A stretch of 64,000 nucleotides of DNA from Labilibacter sediminis (GTDB lineage: Bacteria > Bacteroidota > Bacteroidia > Bacteroidales > Marinilabiliaceae). A program made the position numbers and the translations under genes. The DNA is taken from contig NZ_VCHY01000013.1 in the NCBI RefSeq assembly GCF_005877885.1, positions 1 to 64,000 on the forward strand, in the 5' to 3' direction. Every line of letters starts with the position of its first letter. The stretch's first letter is position 1. This document shows positions 54,370-63,222 of this stretch, in pieces. Under the pieces are notes generated by a model. That model was given only the letters and a program-made list of their open reading frames with translations. It ran no database searches and had not been told where the DNA came from.

Positions 54370-54792
54370 TACCTAAATTAACAAGCATCTAAACGCATGA
54401 ATGAAACGCTATAAATCGGTTGTTTAGGGTTTAAATTTTAGGTCGATAATTAGGTCCTTATCTGTGATTAGATACACTATCCTTAAATAGGTCATTAGAG
54501 ATAATTACACAATTGATATTTTAAATAACCACTATAAAGGCGGTTCTATTTATATCTAAAAATAAAATGGATTAATAGTTATGAATAAGAAGTCGCAAAA
54601 GTAGATCAAATAAAGAGAACTTTAAGCGTTATGCTGCTTTATAACCTTCCTTATTGGGGTAAATGCATGATGTTTACAGTAGTTTATAATTGTAACCAAC
54701 TATAATATCAATCATTAGTCAAATATATTTTAGATTCTTAAACATAGTATGTTACATATTTATACTAATACAGAGGTTACCTCATATAAATC
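54370..54792. other. Gene-free region between pyrK promoter and XRE gene
   Basis: AT-rich. Half-sites of the TTACA/TGTAA kind occur at about 54504, 54674, 54690 and 54752. AGGTC-containing words are repeated near 54440-54492. No gene is supported. Confidence 0.45.
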
Positions 54793-55266
54793 TTACTTGT
54801 TAGGAAAATATGTATCAAAAGATTGATCCGAATAAAAGAATACAATACGTTCTATTTTCTTTTGAGCATTAACAGGTGAAACAACTACTTTTTCATCCTC
54901 TTTAGCCTCAGATTTAGGCATTTTTTCTGTTTCTGTTATAATCTTTTCAGGAGGAATGCTAACAGGCTTAATTTCCTCCTTATTTACCTCTTTTTCCTCG
55001 TGTTTATCCTCAAATGGAATCTGATTAACTACAGGAATGTTTTTATCTTCAACATCATTCCTAAACATAGCACCCTGCCCCAGCAGTAACCAATCCGGGT
55101 TTATATGTGGAAAGTTTACCAATACCTTTTGCAGAAAATCAAGACTAGGGTTATTTCTTCCGGATAACAAATGAGATATACTAGACCGATTAACGCCTAA
55201 TATGTCCGCAAATTTAGACGAAGCAATTTTTTCAGTGGCCAATAAGGTTTGTAAGCGCTGTTTCAT
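54793..55266 (-). CDS. XRE-family transcriptional regulator
   Basis: The 157-residue protein has an N-terminal helix-turn-helix (about 1-60; KFADILGVNRSSISHLLSGRNNPSLDFL), then NPDWLLLGQGAMF, a long charged disordered linker (about 70-130, Lys, Glu, Pro) and a short conserved-looking end RIVFFYSDQSFDTYFPNK. The HTH is of the lambda-repressor/SinR type. The gene lies inside a field of TTACAnATGTAA palindromes, several of which sit over or just after its promoter, so it probably regulates itself. No antitoxin-toxin partner or phage gene is adjacent. The C-terminal tail is not a LexA-type protease domain. Confidence 0.87.
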   Translation of the reverse strand: MKQRLQTLLATEKIASSKFADILGVNRSSISHLLSGRNNPSLDFLQKVLVNFPHINPDWLLLGQGAMFRNDVEDKNIPVVNQIPFEDKHEEKEVNKEEIKPVSIPPEKIITETEKMPKSEAKEDEKVVVSPVNAQKKIERIVFFYSDQSFDTYFPNK

Positions 55267-55315
55267 GGATACTATTATTTTAACTATATCAGATGTAAAT
55301 AGAGTAGAAAGACTA

Positions 55316-55353
55316 TTACATATGTAACAGACTTAATTTAATTACATATGTTT
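55316..55353. promoter_or_regulatory. Two palindromic sites in the XRE leader
   Basis: TTACATATGTAA (55316-55327, perfect palindrome) and TTACATATGTTT (55342-55353) lie 26 bp apart start to start, 50 and 76 bp upstream of the XRE start codon and downstream of its presumed transcription start. Confidence 0.65.
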
Positions 55354-55379
55354 ATAGAATTTACAAATACACTACCGCG

Positions 55380-55413
55380 ATACAAATGTAATATATATTT
55401 TAGATTTACAAAA
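55380..55413 (-). promoter_or_regulatory. Promoter of XRE gene with overlapping operator
   Basis: On the minus strand TTTTG (55413-55409), an 18-bp spacer and TACATTTG (55390-55383). The -7 box lies inside ATACAAATGTAA (55380-55391), a variant of the palindrome family, consistent with autorepression. Confidence 0.65.
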
Positions 55414-56218
55414 CTACACTCTTAATTACAGATGGAATTTACATCCTTAATATTTGTCTTATAAATCGATATTTTTCATGTTGTATAAAGTATGATTATA
55501 ACAGGACCGCTACTTACCTTAAGTTATGCATTAATTAAGATATTTACACTGCTTACATACAGCGCAATAACAACATTAAGTATTTTCATAGATTACTATG
55601 GTGAGCAAAATGAATGAGCACATTTAAACTTTTCAATATTATCATATATACCTAATAGACAACCTATTAAGTTACACATAAAAGCTTAAAAAGTAATACT
55701 TTTGATAATATTTATAACTATCAGGTTTTTAGTATACTATATCGATATTTAAGCCCTTTATGTAATGAAAAGGTATTGTTTTGCCTTTAAAGCCTGATTG
55801 TATTTAAAGCACGGCATTAATTAAAGCCTATAAGTTGCTGATAAGCAGTTCTATAAAAAGATTGTTTAAAAGTGTTAAGCTGTGAATTTACGATGTTACA
55901 TGTGTATTATATAATCTGGATTAATTAAGAATATTTTGTTTACAAATTACACATCCCCTACTCTATTTTTTAAATATGAGATTAATTTAGATTAGCTTTC
56001 ATTACAACCAGCGATTACACATGTAACTTTTATCAATATTTTGTACTATTCACATATGTAATGCTTATGTGAAGGTTTGTTGCCTAACGTAACTATGGTT
56101 AACTCTTGAAATTTATTAAAAATCCATTCCTATTGACGTTTTACTGGTTTTCTCCATTAATATCCTTTTTTAATGTGCATCGTATAGCATTTAGCTTAGA
56201 ATTACTGGTAAAACCTTA
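55414..56218. other. Long gene-free region with scattered palindromes
   Basis: Beyond the XRE promoter about 800 bp contain no credible gene. Further sites of the family are TTACAGATGGAA (55426-55437), TTACATGTGTAT (55896-55907), TTACACATGTAA (56015-56026) and TCACATATGTAA (56050-56061), besides half-sites near 55543, 55672 and 55942. A small RNA or an AT-rich regulatory or partition-like site cannot be excluded. Confidence 0.5.
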
Positions 56219-56389
56219 AACCCGGAATATGCATTAGCTAATCTATTGCACATTGAAACTACTTTAAAACAAATCGTTTTACTCACTTGCTTCAACTCAC
56301 CATAGCGGTGCTATGCCTCTTTTCAGTAAAGTGTTTGTTTTATTGCATTTTCAATGTTCATAACGAAAATCTAATGCATAATCCGGGTT
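56219..56389 (-). repeat. 170-bp long-hairpin element, copy 2
   Basis: Nearly identical to the element at 21479-21648 (same ends AACCCGGAATATGCATTAG and CTAATGCATAATCCGGGTT, same apex GCTATG region, a few substitutions and one inserted base). It shares orientation with copy 1. No gene is inside. Confidence 0.85.
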
Positions 56390-56517
56390 AAAGAATTGCA
56401 TTTCTTTCGTGTAAAACATGCTTTTTGCATATTTTGGTTAGGATAAACAACGGGATTCATTTTTTAATCCTAAGGTCTTTAATTATGTTATGTACTTGTT
56501 CCGATTTTTTAGCGCAA

Positions 56518-56544
56518 AAAAAAGGATTCACTAAACGTGAATCC
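56518..56544 (-). terminator. Terminator of flavodoxin gene
   Basis: GGATTCAC (56524-56531) pairs perfectly with GTGAATCC (56537-56544); on the minus strand it is followed by a run of T, about 54 bp past the stop codon. Confidence 0.85.
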
Positions 56545-56597
56545 TCTTCCATTTTTGTATTTAATCTAAAACTATGTCATTGATTAGAGATTAAATG

Positions 56598-57104
56598 CTA
56601 TTTAAAAGTTTTTACTAATTCGCCAGTCCAATTTTTAATTCTATCATTAGTATCTGCTGCCTGATTTTCTATATCCAGAGCTAAACCAACAAATTGGTCT
56701 CCTCTTTGTGCTTTAGAGTGCTCAAACTCGTATCCGTCAGTAGAAGTAAATCCAATCACCTTACCACCTCTTTCCTCAATGAAATCGGCCAAAATACCAA
56801 TACCATCCACAAAGTTTTCAGGATATCCCTTTTGATCCCCACCACCGTATAAAGCAAAGGTTTTTCCTTTTAAGCTATCTTCTTCAACTGAGGGTAAAAA
56901 TTCATCCCAATAATTCGGTAACTCACCATCAAACCATGTTGGCACTGCTAATATATAATTTGAATAAGCCATAAACTGATCTTCAGTAGCTTCTTCAACA
57001 TTTACTTCTTCTATATGATCGCTACCTATTTCCTTAATGATTTTCTGTGCCTGTTGCTTGGTCTTTACCGAATGAAAGCTATAGAATAATCCAATCTTTT
57101 TCAT
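56598..57104 (-). CDS. fldA: Flavodoxin
   Basis: The 168-residue protein (ATG 57104; an upstream in-frame ATG would add 16 residues that look non-conserved) is a long-chain-like flavodoxin carrying low-potential electrons on FMN. It has the order MKKIGLFYS, ILAVPTWFDGELPNYWDEFL (Trp of the flavin stacking loop), KGKTFALYGGGDQKGYPENF and DGYEFEHSKAQRGDQFVGLALD. The phosphate-binding loop is unusual: where most flavodoxins have (T/S)xTGxT, this one reads SFHSVKTK. It therefore may bind FMN weakly or differently. A terminator follows. Confidence 0.85.
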   Translation of the reverse strand: MKKIGLFYSFHSVKTKQQAQKIIKEIGSDHIEEVNVEEATEDQFMAYSNYILAVPTWFDGELPNYWDEFLPSVEEDSLKGKTFALYGGGDQKGYPENFVDGIGILADFIEERGGKVIGFTSTDGYEFEHSKAQRGDQFVGLALDIENQAADTNDRIKNWTGELVKTFK

Positions 57105-57260
57105 CTGTTTAATTTTTTTGTTTTTAAGAAAATGTGTCAAAAATTTCTGCACATTCAGGAACTCGCATTTTTTTTTTTAATCATCTTCTTGTATGTACTT
57201 TATGATTAATAAAGTTAATGCTTGTTTCATCTGTTTAAAATTTTATTCGACTGCCATTAA

Positions 57261-59309
57261 TTAATAAGATAAAAGTTCGCGAGCTGCTTCTGTAATTTTA
57301 CCTGTATTAGGTAAGGTTGCTGCTTCCAAAATTCTATTAAACCCGATAGGTGTAAAGGTTGCTCCTAAACGTTTTACAGGTGCATCAAGATACTCAAAAC
57401 CAAGCTCCGAAATAATGGCTGCAACTTCTCCTCCAAATCCGGCAAACACTTTATCTTCATGCACAATAAGTACTCTGGATGTTTTTTTAATGGATGCTAA
57501 TATGGTTTCTTTATCCAGAGGAATCAACGATCTAAGGTCGACTACTTCAATATTTCCCACACCTTCTTCAGCCAATTTATCTGCAGCTTCCACGCACATA
57601 TGTGTGGTATTACCATAGGTAATCATTGTTAAATCTGAACCTTCCCGTCTAACTCTGGCTTTACCAAAAGGTACTTCAAACTCCTCTGGTATTGGAGTTG
57701 CTGCCTTAGGTGCATTATATAATGCTTTAGGTTCAAGGAAAACTGTCATACCTTCTGATCGCATTGATGTACGTAATAAACCGGCTGCATCATCAGCATA
57801 AGAAGGGTAAACCACACGAACACCCGGGAAGGTAGTTAAGGCGCCTTCAATGGTTTGAGAGTGGTATAAACCACCACCAATGTATCCTCCGGAAGCCAGG
57901 CGTACTGTAATATTTGGCGCATACTGTCCTTTTGTTCTCCAATACTCATGAGTAGTTTCTACAAACTGCTCCATGGCAGGCCAGAAGTAATCTGCAAACT
58001 CTGCGCCTTCAACTACAATCCTAATATCCTTATTAAACCTGGACATACCGTTAGCGGTACCCATAATATAATCTTCGGCAATTGGTGCATTGAATACACG
58101 CTCCCGACCAAATTCTTTTTGCATACCCTTAGATACATTAAAGATACCTCCCTTATCCTTGTTGGCCATATCCTGCCCCCAAATATAGGTGTGTGGATTT
58201 CTTCGGAACTCTTCTTTTAATGTACCGTTAAGTGCCTCTATAAGTTTTTTAGGCTCACTTTGTTCATTGTGTAATCCTTCCGGGAATTTTTGAGGAACAT
58301 AAGCCGGCGCATATACAAAGTCATGAATACTTTCCGGTGCCGGACTTGGTGCAGAAAGACCTGCCTTGTGAGCTGCTTTTACTTTAACCTTTACCTGCTC
58401 ATCTATTTCGCTAAGCTCTTCTTCAGTAGCTCTGTTATATCTAACCAACAGTCTTCTGAATTTAGCAATAGGATCATATTCCTGCACATAATTTAACTCA
58501 GCCTTATCTCTATACAGATCGTGCCTGTCTGAATTGGAATGAGAATGAATACGAACACAATTGGCATGAACAATTACAGGCTTCTGGTTTTCTTCAGCCC
58601 ATTTAACTGCTTCGGTCATGGTGTTCATCGAATCAAAAACATCTTTACCGTTACAATATAAGATCCTTAGGTTCTTCATTCCCTCAAAGTTCTTGGCCAC
58701 TTTCCTATTGGCCGTTTGATCCTTTTTAGGAACAGAAATACCATATCCGTTATCCTGAAATACAAAAACCACAGGAAGTTGCTCATTTGAAGCACCATTA
58801 ATTGCTTCATACACATATCCTTCTGATACTGAAGATTCCCCCTGAGAACTTATGGCAACACCTTTGGCTTTATATGTTTTTATTCCTCGTGCGATACCAA
58901 CAGCATGTAGTGTATGGTTTCCTGTACACGATGATACATTATGAATATTCCATTCGGGCTTTGCGAAGTGATTAGACATGTGACGACCACCGCCTGCAAC
59001 ATCTGTATCTTTTGAAATACCATTATAGATTACTTCCTCGGCTGTTAACCCAGCTGATACACAAGTTTGTAAGTCGCGATAATATGGAAACAGGTGATCC
59101 TTACTTCTGTCAAAGTTCTGACCAATGGCCAACTGAATGGCATCATGACCTGCAGCTGGTGCATGGTATGACCACCCAATGGCTTGTTTTAAGTAATTAG
59201 GAGCTCTGTCATCAAGGCTACGTCCTAATTTCAATAGCTGATACCATTTCAGTAAGGTCTCTTTGTCTGTGGTCTTAATTTTATATAATTCTTCTACATC
59301 TGCTTTCAT
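57261..59309 (-). CDS. Fused alpha/beta E1 of 2-oxoacid dehydrogenase complex
   Basis: The 682-residue protein joins E1-alpha (about 1-330) and E1-beta (about 355-682) in one chain, as in many Bacteroidota branched-chain or pyruvate dehydrogenase complexes. It decarboxylates a 2-oxoacid with thiamin diphosphate and passes the acyl group to the E2 lipoyl domain. The ThDP-binding stretch reads SQGESSVSEG with QDNGYGISVP at its end, so the usual GDG is altered. The beta part has DMANKDKGGIFNVSKGMQ, NAPIAEDYIMGTANGM and VEGAEFADYFWPAMEQ. Substrate (pyruvate or branched-chain oxoacid) is not decidable. E2 lies 219 bp upstream; no E3 is in this window. Confidence 0.9.
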   Translation of the reverse strand: MKADVEELYKIKTTDKETLLKWYQLLKLGRSLDDRAPNYLKQAIGWSYHAPAAGHDAIQLAIGQNFDRSKDHLFPYYRDLQTCVSAGLTAEEVIYNGISKDTDVAGGGRHMSNHFAKPEWNIHNVSSCTGNHTLHAVGIARGIKTYKAKGVAISSQGESSVSEGYVYEAINGASNEQLPVVFVFQDNGYGISVPKKDQTANRKVAKNFEGMKNLRILYCNGKDVFDSMNTMTEAVKWAEENQKPVIVHANCVRIHSHSNSDRHDLYRDKAELNYVQEYDPIAKFRRLLVRYNRATEEELSEIDEQVKVKVKAAHKAGLSAPSPAPESIHDFVYAPAYVPQKFPEGLHNEQSEPKKLIEALNGTLKEEFRRNPHTYIWGQDMANKDKGGIFNVSKGMQKEFGRERVFNAPIAEDYIMGTANGMSRFNKDIRIVVEGAEFADYFWPAMEQFVETTHEYWRTKGQYAPNITVRLASGGYIGGGLYHSQTIEGALTTFPGVRVVYPSYADDAAGLLRTSMRSEGMTVFLEPKALYNAPKAATPIPEEFEVPFGKARVRREGSDLTMITYGNTTHMCVEAADKLAEEGVGNIEVVDLRSLIPLDKETILASIKKTSRVLIVHEDKVFAGFGGEVAAIISELGFEYLDAPVKRLGATFTPIGFNRILEAATLPNTGKITEAARELLSY

Positions 59310-59528
59310 GTGTATAAAATTTATTATTCAAATGCCACATGGAACTCACCATTATACTTACTATGTTCTGTTTGTAAAAATATTCTCATGGTTCGTTTCA
59401 TGTGTCTAAAATTTCTCGTTTGTTTGTCAGATAGCTTTTCCGATATATGATCGGATAAACAGGCAAATACTTTAAGATCACAAAAAGTATTTGCATACTA
59501 TTCTTAATTATTAAAGTTCAATCGTTTA

Positions 59529-60845
59529 TTATACTTCACGATTGATATCAAACGCTTCAAGGTAGTCACTTATTTTTCTGAGGAAACCACCGCCTAGTGC
59601 ACCATCCACAATTCTGTGGTCGTATGATAGTGATAAAAACATTTTATGACGAATACCAATTACATCTCCCGTCGGTGTTTCGATTACCGAAGGTTTCTTT
59701 TCAATAGAACCTACAGCCAAAATAGCTACCTGAGGTTGATTAATAATTGGCGTACCAATAATATTTTTGAAAGAACCAAAGTTTGAAATGGTAAAGGTTC
59801 CGCCCTGAATATCATCCGGCGAAAGTTTATTCTCGCGGGCCAAATTAGCAACCCTGTTTACATCAGCAGCCAGGCCAACTAAGTTTTTCTGATCTGCCTG
59901 TTTGATGACCGGAACAATTAAATTACCGGTAGGCAATGCCACTGCGATACCTACATTTACATTTTTCCTATAGATAATCTTATCTCCATCAACAGAAGCG
60001 TTTACTCCCGGGAAATCTTTTAATGCCCTGGCAACGGCTTCGGTAAATATTGGTGTAAAGGTTATTTTCTCACCATACTTTTCCTGGAAAGCATTTTTAT
60101 TTTTGTTACGCCAAAGCACAATATTGGTCATATCTACTTCTACCACTGAAGTAACGTGTGGAGATACTTGCTTAGACATCACCATATGGTCAGCAATAAT
60201 TTTACGCATTCTGTCCATTTGAACAATCTCATCTTCTCCGCTTACAGATACCGGAGGTCTTTCTATTTTAGTTTGTTCAGGAGCCGCAGCTGCAGCTGGC
60301 GCACTTACTTTTTCAGGAGCAGGAGTTGCTGCAGGGGCCTCTTTAGCCTGACCTCTATTTTCAATATAGTTTAAAATATCAGTTTTTGTTACCCGGTTAC
60401 CTTGCCCGCTGCCTTTAATGCTATCCAGTTCTTCTATGGATATACCCTCTTCTTTGGCTATGCTTTTAACCAAAGGCGAATAAAACTTATCGGACTGACT
60501 AAAATCCTGAGTTCCAACAGCTCCACTGGTTTCAACTGCTTTATCAATTGTTTCTTCAATCTTTTCAATCGCAGCAGGAGCTGGCTCTTCTTCGCCTCCT
60601 TCTCCTTCCAGAGCAATAATTGCAACCGGTTTGCCAACAGCAACCAGTGCATCTGTTTCGTGTAAAATTTCTTTGATAGTTCCAGATACCGGGGATGGTA
60701 TTTCTGAATCTACCTTATCGGTGGCAATTTCTAAAAGCACATCATCCTCCTCAATTTTATCTCCTACAGAAACAAACCACTTTGTAATTGTTGCTTCTTC
60801 AACGCTCTCGCCCATTTTAGGCATTAGAATTTCAAATGTTGACAT
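59529..60845 (-). CDS. Dihydrolipoamide acyltransferase (E2)
   Basis: The 438-residue protein has a lipoyl domain (1-75) with the lipoylated lysine K44 in EIATDKVDSEIPSP, an Ala/Pro/Glu linker, a peripheral-subunit-binding domain (about 118-155; YSPLVKSIAKEEGISIEEL, GSGQGNRVTKTDIL), a second Ala/Pro-rich linker, and a catalytic core with SPHVTSVVEVDMT and the active-site motif DHRIVDGALGG near the C-terminus. It transfers acyl groups from E1 to CoA. It is on the same strand and upstream of E1, separated by a long gap, so the pair may have separate promoters. Confidence 0.93.
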   Translation of the reverse strand: MSTFEILMPKMGESVEEATITKWFVSVGDKIEEDDVLLEIATDKVDSEIPSPVSGTIKEILHETDALVAVGKPVAIIALEGEGGEEEPAPAAIEKIEETIDKAVETSGAVGTQDFSQSDKFYSPLVKSIAKEEGISIEELDSIKGSGQGNRVTKTDILNYIENRGQAKEAPAATPAPEKVSAPAAAAAPEQTKIERPPVSVSGEDEIVQMDRMRKIIADHMVMSKQVSPHVTSVVEVDMTNIVLWRNKNKNAFQEKYGEKITFTPIFTEAVARALKDFPGVNASVDGDKIIYRKNVNVGIAVALPTGNLIVPVIKQADQKNLVGLAADVNRVANLARENKLSPDDIQGGTFTISNFGSFKNIIGTPIINQPQVAILAVGSIEKKPSVIETPTGDVIGIRHKMFLSLSYDHRIVDGALGGGFLRKISDYLEAFDINREV

Positions 60846-61038
60846 ATTAATTTATTTATATTTAATTCTAATTAAAAGGCAGCCAAACAGAAATGTCTTT
60901 TTTATTTGGCCCAATTCTAAATACTATTCTTGTTTTGTTTAAATATTTACTGAAAAAACTATGTAGTATAATGTTCATAGTTCTATCCGTTTAGGTCATT
61001 TGCTTTATAAACAACAAATGGCAAAAATGGTTCTGCAA

Positions 61039-61069
61039 TTGTGAAATATCTTTTATTAGCATATTTTTG
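61039..61069 (+). promoter_or_regulatory. Promoter of M13 peptidase gene
   Basis: TTG (61039-61041), a 20-bp spacer and TATTTTTG (61062-61069), matching the Bacteroidota consensus. The ATG is 28 bp downstream. Confidence 0.7.
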
Positions 61070-61096
61070 AAATACATAATTCTAAAATTTTAAACC

Positions 61097-63148
61097 ATGA
61101 AAATGAAACACCTAGCTCCCCAAAAGTTAATTTTGGGTTTATTTGTTTTGTTAGTGGGATGTACCCAATCCTTAGACAAAAAAGAATCACAGAAACCAAA
61201 CTTTTCCAAAGAAAACTTAAACACAACCGTTAATGCCGGAGATGATTTTTTCAGATATGTAAATGGTAAATGGTTAGATAATAATCCTATACCTGATGAT
61301 AAAAGTAGGTTTGGATGGTTCGATTTATTATTGGAAGACAACAGAAAAAAACTAAAAGCATTATTTAAGGATGCTACAGAAGGCAGTAATGAACCTGGCA
61401 GTGTTGCTCAAAAAATAGGTGATTTTTATAATGCCGGAATGGATACCCTATCCATTGAAGAAGAAGGCTTAAAGAAATTGGAGCCTGTATTTAAGCAAAT
61501 CGATGCTATCGAATCAGCTGATGATATCCCCTATACTATTGGTTTTTTACATAGCTATCAGTTAAACCCGCTTTTTTATTTCTATGTTACTGCTGACAAA
61601 AAAAATAGTAGCATGAATATAGCCGGTATATATCAGGGAGGACTTGGATTACCTGATCGCGATTATTATTTAGATACAGATGATGCATCCTTAGAAATAA
61701 AAAATGCATATAGTACCTATTTAAATACCATATTTACCTTAATGGGTGAAGACTCTATATCTGCTAAGAATATAAGTCAGCAGCTATTGGATTTTGAAAC
61801 TAAATTAGCAAATGCATATTATACCCGTATCCAAAACCGTGATCCGCATTTGACCTATAATAAAATAAAATGCTCCAACTTACCTTCTGCTTATAAAGGA
61901 TTTAACTGGGATAAATATTTTGAGGGCCTGTCTATTCAAATACCTGATGAAATAAATATTAACCAGACAAGTTATTTAACTGAAGTTGGAAATCTGGTAC
62001 AATCTGAATCTCCTGATATTTGGAAAAAATACTTAAAAGCACTCACGGTTCGTTCTTTAAGTTCATATTTAGCAGCAGATTATGTAAATGCCAAGTTTGA
62101 ATTATACGGTAAAGCCATTCAGGGTAAATCAGCTATGGAACCTAGATGGAAAAGAGTTCAGGGAACAACAAGTAATGCTCTTGGAGAAGCTGTTGGACAA
62201 TTATTTGTAGAGAAGTATTTTCCCGCCGAAGCGAAAGAAAGAATGGAAGTATTGGTAGAAAACCTTAGAGTAGGTTTTGCCCAAAGAATTGATCGCTTAG
62301 AATGGATGAGTGACGAAACCAAGCTTGCTGCCAAAGATAAACTAAAAGCCATTGGCGTTAAGGTGGGTTATCCAAACAAATGGAGAGATTATAGATCTCT
62401 GCAGGTTGGTCCGGATTCATATGTGGGTAATGTTTTGGCATCGAACAGGTTTGATTTTAAATATGAAATGAGCAAAATTGAAAAACCGGTAGATAAGGAA
62501 GAATGGCATATGTTTCCTCAGACGGTAAATGCATACTACAATCCTACGGGTAACGAAATCGTTTTTCCTGCAGCTATCCTGCAACCTCCTTTCTTTTATT
62601 TAAATGGAGATGATGCAGTAAATTATGGTGCAATTGGTGTTGTTATCGGTCACGAGATGACCCACGGTTTTGACGATCAGGGATCACAATATGACAAAGA
62701 AGGTAATTTAGCCAACTGGTGGACAAGTGAAGATTCAACTAATTTTGCCAACAGAACACAGGTTTTAGTTGAGCAATTTAACCAGTTTCAGATTAAAGAC
62801 ACTATTTATGCCAATGGAGAGTTAACTCTTGGTGAAAATATTGCTGATTTAGGAGGATTGAATATTGCTTTTGCTGCGTACATGGAAGCCATTAAAGATA
62901 AAGGAGAAATAGCAAACATCGATGGTTTATCGAAAGAAGAGAGATTCCTGATTAGTTATGCAAACCTTTGGGCAGAAAATATAAGAGAAAAAGAAAAATT
63001 AAGAATGACAAAGGTAGATGTACATTCTTTGGCCGAGTTTAGAGTAAATGGTCCGCTGCCAAATATGGATCTTTACTACACGACCTTTGCAGTAACGCCT
63101 GAATCTAAAATGTATATAGCTCCGGAAAACAGAGCTGACATTTGGTAA
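61097..63148 (+). CDS. M13-family metallopeptidase lipoprotein (PepO/neprilysin-like)
   Basis: The 683-residue protein has a lipoprotein signal with lipobox LLVGC (Cys 22), placing it on a membrane facing the periplasm or surface. The zinc motif is HEMTH (H519, E520, H523) in VIGHEMTHGFDDQGSQYDKEG; the third zinc ligand is E580 in LGENIADLGGL. NAYYNPTGNEIVFPAAILQPPFF is the substrate-binding block. M13 enzymes cleave peptides up to about 40 residues at hydrophobic P1'. The C-terminus ends in ENRADIW, and the usual CxxW-type ending of human neprilysin is reduced to W. It is monocistronic with its own promoter and terminator. Confidence 0.95.
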   Translation: MKMKHLAPQKLILGLFVLLVGCTQSLDKKESQKPNFSKENLNTTVNAGDDFFRYVNGKWLDNNPIPDDKSRFGWFDLLLEDNRKKLKALFKDATEGSNEPGSVAQKIGDFYNAGMDTLSIEEEGLKKLEPVFKQIDAIESADDIPYTIGFLHSYQLNPLFYFYVTADKKNSSMNIAGIYQGGLGLPDRDYYLDTDDASLEIKNAYSTYLNTIFTLMGEDSISAKNISQQLLDFETKLANAYYTRIQNRDPHLTYNKIKCSNLPSAYKGFNWDKYFEGLSIQIPDEININQTSYLTEVGNLVQSESPDIWKKYLKALTVRSLSSYLAADYVNAKFELYGKAIQGKSAMEPRWKRVQGTTSNALGEAVGQLFVEKYFPAEAKERMEVLVENLRVGFAQRIDRLEWMSDETKLAAKDKLKAIGVKVGYPNKWRDYRSLQVGPDSYVGNVLASNRFDFKYEMSKIEKPVDKEEWHMFPQTVNAYYNPTGNEIVFPAAILQPPFFYLNGDDAVNYGAIGVVIGHEMTHGFDDQGSQYDKEGNLANWWTSEDSTNFANRTQVLVEQFNQFQIKDTIYANGELTLGENIADLGGLNIAFAAYMEAIKDKGEIANIDGLSKEERFLISYANLWAENIREKEKLRMTKVDVHSLAEFRVNGPLPNMDLYYTTFAVTPESKMYIAPENRADIW

Positions 63149-63165
63149 TGATACTTATAGAAATA

Positions 63166-63204
63166 ACAAAGGCTGTCTTAAGTAATTTATAAGACAGCCT
63201 TTGT
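63166..63204 (+). terminator. Terminator of M13 gene
   Basis: AACAAAGGCTGTCTTA pairs with TAAGACAGCCTTTGTT around AGTAATTTA; the T-rich tract after it is interrupted by G residues. It lies between convergent genes. Confidence 0.85.
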
Positions 63205-63222
63205 TGTTTGTTGTATGTTCGT

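Noticed and set aside
54793-55266. XRE gene as part of a prophage or a toxin-antitoxin pair
   Set aside because: No integrase, toxin or other phage genes are adjacent; both neighbouring genes are housekeeping metabolic genes.
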